Assembly: GCA_050743385.1 (NCBI GenBank)
Contig: JBOGFJ010000318.1
Span: 1-5,471, forward strand
Direction of reading: 5' to 3'
Length of the DNA: 5,471 nt
DNA from: JACDBD01 sp050743385
Lineage (GTDB): Bacteria; Actinomycetota; Acidimicrobiia; IMCC26256; JACDBD01
Position 1 is the first letter of the stretch; the number at the start of each line of letters is the position of its first letter. Below, one piece after another: positions 1 through 4,834 of this stretch. A program made the position numbers and the translations under genes. The notes below the pieces were generated by a model that saw only the letters and a list, made by a program, of their open reading frames with translations, did no database searches and was not told the DNA's origin.

Positions 1-300
1 CGCCTCGCCCGCGTCGCCGCCGTCGCCGGTCAGCTGGGCCCGGCGGCGCTTCGACCGCTCCAGCAGGTGCGCGGGCACCCCGCCCCGGTCGCCGCCACCT
101 TCCTCGGCCCCGCCGCCGTCTCCGCCCTCGGCTGCGGCGGCCGCCGGTGCCTCGGCGGCGGGGGCCTCGGCGGTCTCCTCGGCGGGCGGCTCGGCCTCGG
201 CCGGCGCGGCCTCCTCTCCCTCTTCCCCGGGCACGGGGAGGCCGAGCGCCTTGCGGCGCTCCCTGCTGCGCTGGAGGAGGTGCTCGGGAACTTCGGTCAT
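1..300 (-). CDS. Ala/Glu-rich protein, N-terminal 100 residues (partial)
   Basis: Reading leftward from the ATG at 300-298 the frame stays open to the window edge, giving 100 codons without a stop, so the C-terminus is missing. A good ribosome-binding site (GAGGA, 309-313) lies 8 nt upstream. The gene starts 19 nt after the cytochrome b stop, so it is most likely the next gene of the same operon. The visible part has no recognisable catalytic domain and no membrane segment. It has a basic motif at residues 4-20 (VPEHLLQRSRERRKALG), then about 50 residues of Ala/Pro/Glu/Gly low-complexity linker, then a second copy of the motif at residues 75-92 (VPAHLLERSKRRRAQLTG). By position one would expect the C-terminal cytochrome b subunit or a haem/FeS subunit of the complex, and this could be a long cytoplasmic N-terminal extension of such a protein. 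That is inference: nothing visible proves it. The frame and start are well supported; the function is unknown. Confidence 0.75.
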   Translation of the reverse strand, partial: MTEVPEHLLQRSRERRKALGLPVPGEEGEEAAPAEAEPPAEETAEAPAAEAPAAAAAEGGDGGGAEEGGGDRGGVPAHLLERSKRRRAQLTGDGGDAGEA

Positions 301-308
301 GGTGGTGT

Positions 309-313
309 TCCTC
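309..313 (-). promoter_or_regulatory. Ribosome-binding site of the Ala/Glu-rich protein
   Basis: On the minus strand GAGGA lies 8 nt before the ATG at 300. It sits in the 19-nt gap after the cytochrome b stop and supports both this start and the reality of the edge-truncated gene. Confidence 0.6.
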
Positions 314-319
314 GCCTGC

Positions 320-1114
320 CTACAGCGGTCCGGAAAGGCCGCCGTCCTTGCGGACGCGCCAGAAGTGGACGGCCATGAAGATCACGATGACGAACGGCAA
401 CAGGAGCACGTGCAGCACATACCATCGCAGGATCGTGTCGTTGCCGATCTCCTGTGAACCGAGGAGCACGAACTTCACCTGATCGCCGAAGACGGGTGTG
501 AACCCCATCATGTTCGTGCCCACCGTGACGGCCCAGAGTGCGAGCTGGTCCCACGGCAGCAGGTACCCCGTGAAGGAGAGCAGCAACGTCAGCGTGAGCA
601 GGATCACGCCGATCACCCAGTTGAACTCACGCGGCGCCTTGTAGGCGCCGTGGTAGAAGACCCGGCTCATGTGCAGGAACACCGTGAGCACCATGAGGTG
701 CGCACCCCAACGGTGCATGTTGCGCACGAGGCTCCCGAACGTGACCGCAGTCTCGAGCGTGCGGACGTCGTCCCACGCCGCGGCCGCAGTCGGTCGGTAG
801 AAGAACATCAGAAAGATGCCGGTGACCGTCAGCAGGATGAAGAGGAAGAACGACAGCCCGCCGAGGCACAACGTGTAGGAGACCTTCACCGCATGCCGCT
901 TCACCTTCACCGGGTGAAGGTGGTACAGCACGTTGTTCATGATCACGTAGGAGCGGTTGCGGGGGCTGTCGGTGTAACCCCGGCGGTACACCGAGCCCGG
1001 CCGGAAGATGGAGGTCCACGCCTGCGACGCGCGCAGCTTCTCGTCCGCAGTGGCGAGCGCCTTCCCGAGGCGGCGCCCGTTCCCGTTCCGCCCGTTCCCG
1101 TCGCCGTCGGCCAC
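320..1114 (-). CDS. Cytochrome b N-terminal subunit (b6-type, split cytochrome b)
   Basis: A 264-residue membrane subunit of a quinol:cytochrome c/plastocyanin-type oxidoreductase carrying the two b haems. Four helices are visible at about residues 80-106, 130-155, 164-188 and 227-254. The haem ligands are His134/His148 in helix 2 (14 apart) and His235/His250 in helix 4 (15 apart); the 15-residue spacing is typical of cytochrome b6 and Firmicutes QcrB, not of mitochondrial-type cytochrome b. The conserved GYLLPWDQ is at 183-190. Cys83, in LCLGG, aligns with the cysteine that binds haem c_i in b6. The PEWY-containing C-terminal half is absent, so the protein is the split form, and its partner is not in the window. 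I chose the GTG at 1114: it follows the ferredoxin stop by 2 nt and has GGGGTGAGG 8 nt upstream. A longer frame to 1255 overlaps the ferredoxin gene. An internal ATG at residue 59 would give a b6-sized 206-residue protein but drops a SIFRPG...SPRNR segment that I recall as conserved in bacterial relatives. Family call is firm. Confidence 0.93.
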   Translation of the reverse strand: MADGDGNGRNGNGRRLGKALATADEKLRASQAWTSIFRPGSVYRRGYTDSPRNRSYVIMNNVLYHLHPVKVKRHAVKVSYTLCLGGLSFFLFILLTVTGIFLMFFYRPTAAAAWDDVRTLETAVTFGSLVRNMHRWGAHLMVLTVFLHMSRVFYHGAYKAPREFNWVIGVILLTLTLLLSFTGYLLPWDQLALWAVTVGTNMMGFTPVFGDQVKFVLLGSQEIGNDTILRWYVLHVLLLPFVIVIFMAVHFWRVRKDGGLSGPL

Positions 1115-1116
1115 CG

Positions 1117-1530
1117 CTAGAACCTCACCCCGTACGAATAGCCGTGTCGGTTGGTGCGCGTGTGCGGGTCGCCCTCGGCCACGTCGTTCGTGATCTTCCC
1201 GAGGATGATCACGCCGGTGGGGCAGCGGTCGACACAGAGGGCACAGCGCGTGCACACGTCCTCGTCGACGATGAACGCAACGTGGTCTTTCGGGTCTTCA
1301 CCCGGCTGGATGGCCCCTTCCGCCGAGTCGATGGCATCGACCGAGACCATGTGGATGCACTTCCACGGACAGATGTCGACGCACCCCTCGCAGAGGATGC
1401 ACTCGGCCTGATCGATGTGGAGGAACTGCTTGGGCTTGACGGCCGACGTGAGGTAGGCGGGGTCGACCTCTTGGAGGTCGTAGTCAGTCACGAAGTCGGG
1501 CATCGGCGGGTTCGCGTCTGTTCTCGCCAT
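1117..1530 (-). CDS. 2[4Fe-4S] dicluster ferredoxin-like protein
   Basis: A 137-residue soluble iron-sulfur protein. Two cluster motifs of the CxxCxxCxxxCP type are visible: Cys44, 47, 50, 54 followed by Pro55, and Cys93, 96, 99, 103 followed by Pro104. By the usual swapped pairing each cluster takes three cysteines from one motif and one from the other, giving two low-potential [4Fe-4S] clusters. The 38 residues between motifs are longer than in small clostridial ferredoxins, and a ninth cysteine (Cys58, in CPWKC) follows motif 1. About 40 residues precede the first motif and a charged tail ends in YSYGVRF. No signal peptide or membrane helix is seen, so it should sit on the cytoplasmic side. 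The ATG at 1530 lies 5 nt after the upstream membrane-protein stop, and the stop lies 2 nt before the cytochrome b start, so co-translation with both is likely. The inferred role is an electron-carrying subunit of the same complex. It resembles the NuoI-type ferredoxin fold in cysteine pattern, but nothing else here suggests complex I. Confidence 0.9.
   Translation of the reverse strand: MARTDANPPMPDFVTDYDLQEVDPAYLTSAVKPKQFLHIDQAECILCEGCVDICPWKCIHMVSVDAIDSAEGAIQPGEDPKDHVAFIVDEDVCTRCALCVDRCPTGVIILGKITNDVAEGDPHTRTNRHGYSYGVRF
1123..1131 (-). promoter_or_regulatory. Ribosome-binding site deciding the cytochrome b GTG start
   Basis: The minus strand reads GGGGTGAGG, 8 nt before the GTG at 1114, and lies inside the last codons of the ferredoxin gene. 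No ATG fits this spacing. This is what selects the GTG over the longer overlapping frame or the internal ATG, and it suggests translational coupling. Confidence 0.55.
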
Positions 1531-1535
1531 GGTCT

Positions 1536-2186
1536 CTATGCCTTGCTCTTGAGGGGACGGCCGAAGCGGGAGGTGCGGACGACGGTCGTGTCGCCCTCCG
1601 CGGCGGCTGCGGGCGGTGGCGTGAGCCTGCTCTGCCACTTCGACCACAGCACGAGGTTGGCGCCGATCGCCACGACGTAGATGAGCGTCGCCACGATGTC
1701 GCGGAGGGCGCTGTAGGGGAGTTTGACCAGGCGCTCGAGCGGCCACGACACGAACCGGTCGGTGCTCATGTTCAGGTACGAGTTGGCGAAGGTCAGCCAC
1801 TCGTGCGGGATCACGCCGTAGGCGAGGAGGAACAGGAGGAATACGGCCACCGCACCCACGATCGCCTCGGCCCAGGTCGTCGCGCGGTCGGGCGACCGCG
1901 GCTCGCGTGAGACCACCGCGGCGAACGCGATCGCAAGGATCAGGCCGAGCGTCGCCCACACCACGAGGGTCTGGACGCCGGAGGCGAACTTGCCGGCGAG
2001 CAGCCCGAGCACCAGCACCACGACGCCGGCAGCCGTCGCCTGGCGGGCGGTGACGAGCTTGCGCGGCAGCGGCGGCCGGATCAGCGCGACGACGAACGCG
2101 AGCATGACGCCGGTGATGATCAACGACCAGATCAGGCGTCCGGCCGGGCGGATCCACGGAAGCCAGTCAGGCAACAGGTTGGGCAT
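1536..2186 (-). CDS. Five-helix membrane protein of unknown family, first gene of cytochrome b operon
   Basis: A 216-residue protein I do not recognise. Hydrophobic segments at about residues 17-36, 51-65, 72-92, 105-124 and 161-181 predict five membrane helices; the second is short and least certain. Between helices 4 and 5 there is a 35-residue polar/aromatic loop containing HEWLTFANSY and a Trp-Pro-Leu-Glu segment that could form an interfacial helix. The last 35 residues are a polar tail with Pro/Ala-rich and then basic residues (RFGRPLKSKA), likely cytoplasmic by the positive-inside rule. No haem-ligand His pair, Cys motif or nucleotide-binding motif is evident; His128 is the only histidine. 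The ATG at 2186 is chosen because GGGGAGGA lies 11 nt upstream; the frame is open further upstream to 2318, but that stretch runs through the divergent promoter region and lacks a comparable site. Location just before the ferredoxin and cytochrome b genes suggests a membrane anchor or accessory subunit of the same complex. Confidence 0.85.
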   Translation of the reverse strand: MPNLLPDWLPWIRPAGRLIWSLIITGVMLAFVVALIRPPLPRKLVTARQATAAGVVVLVLGLLAGKFASGVQTLVVWATLGLILAIAFAAVVSREPRSPDRATTWAEAIVGAVAVFLLFLLAYGVIPHEWLTFANSYLNMSTDRFVSWPLERLVKLPYSALRDIVATLIYVVAIGANLVLWSKWQSRLTPPPAAAAEGDTTVVRTSRFGRPLKSKA

Positions 2187-2197
2187 GAGCCCCGACG

Positions 2198-2205
2198 TCC
2201 TCCCC
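2198..2205 (-). promoter_or_regulatory. Strong ribosome-binding site of the membrane-protein gene
   Basis: The minus strand reads GGGGAGGA, an extended Shine-Dalgarno match, 11 nt before the ATG at 2186. The spacing is slightly long, but the match is the best in the window and fixes the start of the operon's first gene. Confidence 0.6.
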
Positions 2206-2229
2206 GCGCACCAGGGTCTGAAGCGTTTG

Positions 2230-2241
2230 CTACCACGGTAG
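2230..2241 (+). repeat. Perfect short inverted repeat, possible operator
   Basis: The sequence CTACCACGGTAG has 5-bp arms (CTACC/GGTAG) around AC. It lies 44 nt upstream of the minus-strand operon start codon and 105 nt upstream of the reductase start, in the less GC-rich part of the intergenic region. On the minus strand TACCGT within it fits a TAnnnT -10 pattern, but no good -35 lies 17 nt further up. Palindromes this short arise by chance, so the regulatory role is only possible. Confidence 0.3.
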
Positions 2242-2280
2242 ACAACGGATCGGCACATTGGGCACCGCACGCGAGCGCGG

Positions 2281-2296
2281 CTTGTGAACTTGTGAG
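2281..2296 (+). repeat. Tandem 8-nt direct repeat in divergent promoter region
   Basis: CTTGTGAA is followed at once by CTTGTGAG, a tandem pair differing in one base. An 8-nt repeat places the copies a little under one helical turn apart. The second TGTGAGC also pairs with GCTCACA at 2313-2319. This may be a pair of regulator half-sites or a promoter element; no protein can be named. Confidence 0.35.
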
Positions 2297-2332
2297 CAGC
2301 GCGAGCCGGTGGGCTCACACCGCGCGAGCTGT

Positions 2333-2337
2333 GGGAG
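2333..2337 (+). promoter_or_regulatory. Ribosome-binding site of the reductase gene
   Basis: GGGAG lies 9 nt before the GTG at 2347 and supports that non-ATG start, which also places the FAD-binding motif at the expected distance from the N-terminus. Confidence 0.6.
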
Positions 2338-2346
2338 CATTCGTCG

Positions 2347-3594
2347 GTGACCCAGCGCTACGACGTCCTCGTCGTCGGGGGCGGACCATCCGGCGCTGCG
2401 ACCGCCTACTGGCTCGCCGAGCAGGGCCGCCGGGTGCTCGTGGTCGAGAAGAAGCGTTTCCCACGTGAGAAGACGTGCGGCGACGGGCTCACGCCCCGGG
2501 CGGTACGCCAGCTCGAGGACATGGGCCTGGGCGAGGCGCTGGGCGACTTCCTCCGCTACGACGGTCTGCGCTCCATCGCGCACGGGGTGACCCTCGAGCT
2601 CGCCTGGCCCGACCACCCCGACTTCCCGCCCTACGGGTACGTGGTGCGCCGCCGCGACCTCGACGAGATGGTTGCGGGCCGGGCGGTGAAGGCGGGGGCC
2701 ACGCTCTGGCCCGCGACCGAAGCGGTCGAGCCGCTCGTCGAGGGGGGCCTCGTGACCGGCGCGGTGGTGCACCGCAAGGAGACGGGCGCGACCGAGGCGG
2801 TGCGGGCCCGCTATCTCGTCGTCGCCGACGGTGCGAACTCCCGCTTCGGCCGATCGCTCGGCGCCGAACGCGACCGCGGCTACCCGCTCGGCATGGCGGT
2901 GCGGGGCTACTTCACCAGCCCGTACCACGACGAGCCCTGGATCGAGAGCCATCTCGACCTGCGCGACCGTGACGGCAACCACCTTCCCGGCTACGGATGG
3001 GTGTTCCCCGTCGGTGACGGTGCGGTCAACGTCGGTGTCGGTCTGCTCTCCACCTTCCAGGGATGGAAGTCGGTGAACACGACCAAGCTCATGGACGCGT
3101 TCATCGCGACCGCTCCCGCACGGTGGGGCATCTCCCCCGAGTCGGCCTGCGGCGCACCGACGGGCGGCAAGCTCCCCACCGGCGGGTCGGTCACGCCCAA
3201 GACGGGCCCCACATGGCTGGTGATCGGCGACGCTGCCGGCGCCATCAATCCGTTCAACGGCGAGGGCATCGCCTACGCGTACGAGACGGGGCGGCTGGCG
3301 GCGGGAGCACTCGAGCTTGCGCTCGCCACCGGCGACGGGCTCGCGCTCCAGCGTTACCCCGAACGACTCGAGGAGCTCTACGGCCTCTACTTCAAGGTGG
3401 CACGCGCCTTCGTGAAGGCGATTGGCAACCCCGCAGTGATGCGCGAGCTCACCCGCGTCGGGATGCATTCGAAGACGCTCATGGAGTGGGTGCTGCGGAT
3501 CATGGCGAACCTGCTGCGTCCCGAGGAGCTCGGCCCCGCCGAGGCGGCGTACAAGGCGGTCGCCGGGCTGGTCGCGATCGCGCCCGAACCGTAG
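2347..3594 (+). CDS. Geranylgeranyl reductase family FAD-dependent enzyme, MenJ-like
   Basis: A 415-residue flavoprotein of the family that hydrogenates isoprenoid chains. The N-terminal FAD-binding fold is clear: GGGPSG at 11-16 in a beta-alpha-beta unit, with Glu34 at the end of strand 2 as the expected ribose-binding acid. The family signature RFPREKTCGDGLTPRAV is at 37-53, with the conserved Cys44. The DG motif (VVADGANSRFGR, 158-169) and the second FAD-phosphate motif (GDAAGAINPFNGEG, 294-307) are intact. Length matches full-size relatives of about 400 residues. The CGDGLTPRAV wording and overall length recall mycobacterial MenJ, which saturates one isoprene unit of menaquinone. Archaeal-lipid and chlorophyll-phytol reductases share the fold, so the substrate is inferred from context: the gene is divergent to a quinol-oxidising cytochrome b operon. 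The protein has no membrane helix and probably works at the inner membrane face. The GTG at 2347 has GGGAG 9 nt upstream. Family call is strong; menaquinone substrate moderate. Confidence 0.93.
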   Translation: MTQRYDVLVVGGGPSGAATAYWLAEQGRRVLVVEKKRFPREKTCGDGLTPRAVRQLEDMGLGEALGDFLRYDGLRSIAHGVTLELAWPDHPDFPPYGYVVRRRDLDEMVAGRAVKAGATLWPATEAVEPLVEGGLVTGAVVHRKETGATEAVRARYLVVADGANSRFGRSLGAERDRGYPLGMAVRGYFTSPYHDEPWIESHLDLRDRDGNHLPGYGWVFPVGDGAVNVGVGLLSTFQGWKSVNTTKLMDAFIATAPARWGISPESACGAPTGGKLPTGGSVTPKTGPTWLVIGDAAGAINPFNGEGIAYAYETGRLAAGALELALATGDGLALQRYPERLEELYGLYFKVARAFVKAIGNPAVMRELTRVGMHSKTLMEWVLRIMANLLRPEELGPAEAAYKAVAGLVAIAPEP

Positions 3595-3601
3595 CCAGCG
3601 T

Positions 3602-3677
3602 TCTGGTCGCGCTCGCTTCGCGCTCCGCACGCAGGATGGCAGCTTCTTCTTAGCCAGCGAAGCGCAGCACGACCAGA
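3602..3677. terminator. Long imperfect hairpin between convergent genes, probable bidirectional terminator
   Basis: TCTGGTCG (3602-3609) pairs with CGACCAGA (3670-3677), and CGCTTCGC (3614-3621) pairs with GCGAAGCG (3657-3664). Between these arms GCT (3611-3613) pairs with AGC (3666-3668), leaving one mismatch and one bulged base. That makes about 19 bp, capped by a loop of 35 nt. The left arm starts 7 nt after the reductase stop, and the right arm overlaps the last codons of the convergent lipoprotein gene. There is no T-run on either exit side, so it would be a U-less terminator or a structured RNA 3' end, which is often proposed in high-GC actinobacteria. Confidence 0.55.
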
Positions 3678-4762
3678 CCGTTCGCCGCCGCGTAGAGGGC
3701 GATCACGGCGTCGTCGGTCACGGTGGCGGCGTCGATCGAGTCGCTGAAGTGGGTCTCGGTCGCGCGCGCGTCCGCCGAGCCGACCTCCTCCCAACGCTCG
3801 CCGTCCTCCGAACGCCACGCCCGGAAGAGCGCGGGCTCGTCCTCGCCTCGCTCGAGCACCTCGGCCCGGCCGAAGGCGAGGAAGCCGTCGTCGGCGGCGA
3901 CGACGGCCGGGAGCGCGTCCGAGTTGGGCAGGTCGACGTCGTCGAGACCTTCGACGTCGTCGAGCTCGGCCCACGTGGCGCCGCCGTCATCCGAGCGCCA
4001 GAGGCCGAAGACGAAGTCGTCGTAACAGCCCGCACACTCGGTGCCGAGGGCCGCCAGCCACGTGTTGTCGCGGATCACCGCGCTGTGCACGGTTTGGTAG
4101 CTGTAGCCGGCGGGATCGCTCAGCCCGTCCTCCGCGACGCGTCGCCACGACCGTCCGTCGTTCGAGCGCCACACGACGAGTCCCTCGGCGTCGGGGTCGG
4201 GGGCGGGTTCCTCGACCCCCTCGCCGTCTTCTTCTTCGACCGCTTCGTCGTCGGTCGTCTCGTCCGAGAAGCGCGGCGGGGAGTGCGACCCGAAGAGGAC
4301 GAAGCCCTCGGCATCGGTCGTGACCGTGTGGGCCCTGACGCTGACCCCGGTCTCGACGAGACCTGTCGGCGGGACCTCGTCCCAGACGCGGCCGTCCTCC
4401 GAGCGCCACACGACCGGTTCGAACGCGTAATCGTCCTCCGACCTCCCGATGTCACGGAGACCGACCGCCACGAGCGTGTCACCGGCACGCGCCAGCCCGG
4501 TCACGCCGTCGTCCGACCCGGGGAGCTTCGCGACACCCACCTCCCAGTCGCGCCCGTTCTCGGCGCGCAGGACGGTCCCCGCCCGGTCCACCGCCAACAG
4601 CCCTTCCTCCCACTCGACGACGCCGGCGATCGATTCCACCCCTCGGCCGGTGTCGACGACTTCCGCGGTGAGCCCGCTCGACGCGGCACCCCCGTCCGAG
4701 CACGCCGGCACTGCCGCGCTCATACCCACCACGACCGCGACGGCCGCGCCCCGGAGCTGCAC
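3650..4762 (-). CDS. Secreted lipoprotein with five Asp-box (BNR-like) repeats, predicted beta-propeller
   Basis: A 370-residue exported protein of unknown function. The N-terminus has an Arg at 4, a hydrophobic stretch at 6-18 and a lipobox-like VPAC with Cys21, predicting lipid anchoring after signal peptidase II cleavage. Asp-box motifs (S/N-x-D-G-x-x-W or close) recur: RAENGRDW (66-73), WRSEDGRVW (119-127), WRSNDGRSW (198-206), WRSDDGGATW (255-264) and WRSEDGERW (317-325). Asp-boxes mark beta-hairpin turns in sialidase- and sortilin-type propellers, but they occur in many non-enzymatic proteins, and no sialidase catalytic residues can be recognised. Two oddities are a very acidic insert at about 167-192 and a CxxC (Cys243/Cys246, ECAGC) that could form a disulfide outside the cell. 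The start is the GTG at 4762, the only start giving a full signal peptide; its ribosome-binding site is weak. It is 72 nt downstream of the methyltransferase and may be co-transcribed with it. It is probably surface-exposed and perhaps ligand-binding. Confidence 0.85.
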   Translation of the reverse strand: MQLRGAAVAVVVGMSAAVPACSDGGAASSGLTAEVVDTGRGVESIAGVVEWEEGLLAVDRAGTVLRAENGRDWEVGVAKLPGSDDGVTGLARAGDTLVAVGLRDIGRSEDDYAFEPVVWRSEDGRVWDEVPPTGLVETGVSVRAHTVTTDAEGFVLFGSHSPPRFSDETTDDEAVEEEDGEGVEEPAPDPDAEGLVVWRSNDGRSWRRVAEDGLSDPAGYSYQTVHSAVIRDNTWLAALGTECAGCYDDFVFGLWRSDDGGATWAELDDVEGLDDVDLPNSDALPAVVAADDGFLAFGRAEVLERGEDEPALFRAWRSEDGERWEEVGSADARATETHFSDSIDAATVTDDAVIALYAAANGLVVLRFAG

Positions 4763-4834
4763 GCCCCGAGAACGCCAGCCCGCCGCAGGTGGTTCCCTCG
4801 GCTTCGGCTACGTCAATGGGTACTGGGTCGGACG

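Larger units (their letters stand above)
2187..2346 (+). promoter_or_regulatory. Divergent intergenic region (probable back-to-back promoters)
   Basis: These 160 nt separate the minus-strand membrane-protein/ferredoxin/cytochrome b operon from the plus-strand reductase, so promoters for both should lie here. The stretch is less GC-rich than the flanking genes between about 2221 and 2295. It holds a perfect 5-bp inverted repeat with 2-nt spacer (2230-2241), a tandem 8-nt near-repeat (2281-2296), and a 7-bp inverted repeat with a 15-nt loop (2291-2297 with 2313-2319). I could not find a convincing -35/-10 pair for either direction, so the promoter role rests on gene arrangement. Confidence 0.5.

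Noticed and set aside
101..240. GCC/GGC-rich low-complexity stretch as a DNA repeat array
   Set aside because: No fixed repeat unit; it is explained as codons of the Ala/Glu/Gly linker in the truncated protein.
1115..1255. Extension of the cytochrome b frame upstream to 1255
   Set aside because: It runs through the ferredoxin's second cluster motif in another frame and yields a Cys/His/Arg-rich stretch unlike any cytochrome b; the GTG at 1114 has a ribosome-binding site.
1144..1680. 178-codon plus-strand open frame
   Set aside because: It is opposite the ferredoxin gene with both cluster motifs and has no recognisable domain or ribosome-binding site.
1531..2157. Upstream extension of the ferredoxin frame to 2157
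   Set aside because: The added 209 residues are Arg/Ala/Pro-rich shadow of the membrane-protein gene; the ATG at 1530 gives a normal ferredoxin.
2187..2318. Upstream extension of the membrane-protein frame to 2318, containing a CPMC pair
   Set aside because: It covers the divergent promoter region and bypasses the strong ribosome-binding site before the ATG at 2186; the Cys pair is probably chance.
2291..2319. CRP-like TGTGA...TCACA site
   Set aside because: The arms match but are 17 nt apart, where CRP-type sites need about 6; reported only as an inverted repeat.
2230..3630. 466-codon open frame on the minus strand opposite the reductase gene
   Set aside because: It is antisense to an intact flavoprotein with all family motifs; its product is Arg/Gly/Ala/His-rich with no domain, as expected for a shadow frame in high-GC DNA.
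4763..4834. Promoter for the lipoprotein, from TTGACG on the minus strand (4811-4816)
   Set aside because: No acceptable -10 lies 16-18 nt downstream, and the gap is short enough for read-through from the methyltransferase gene.
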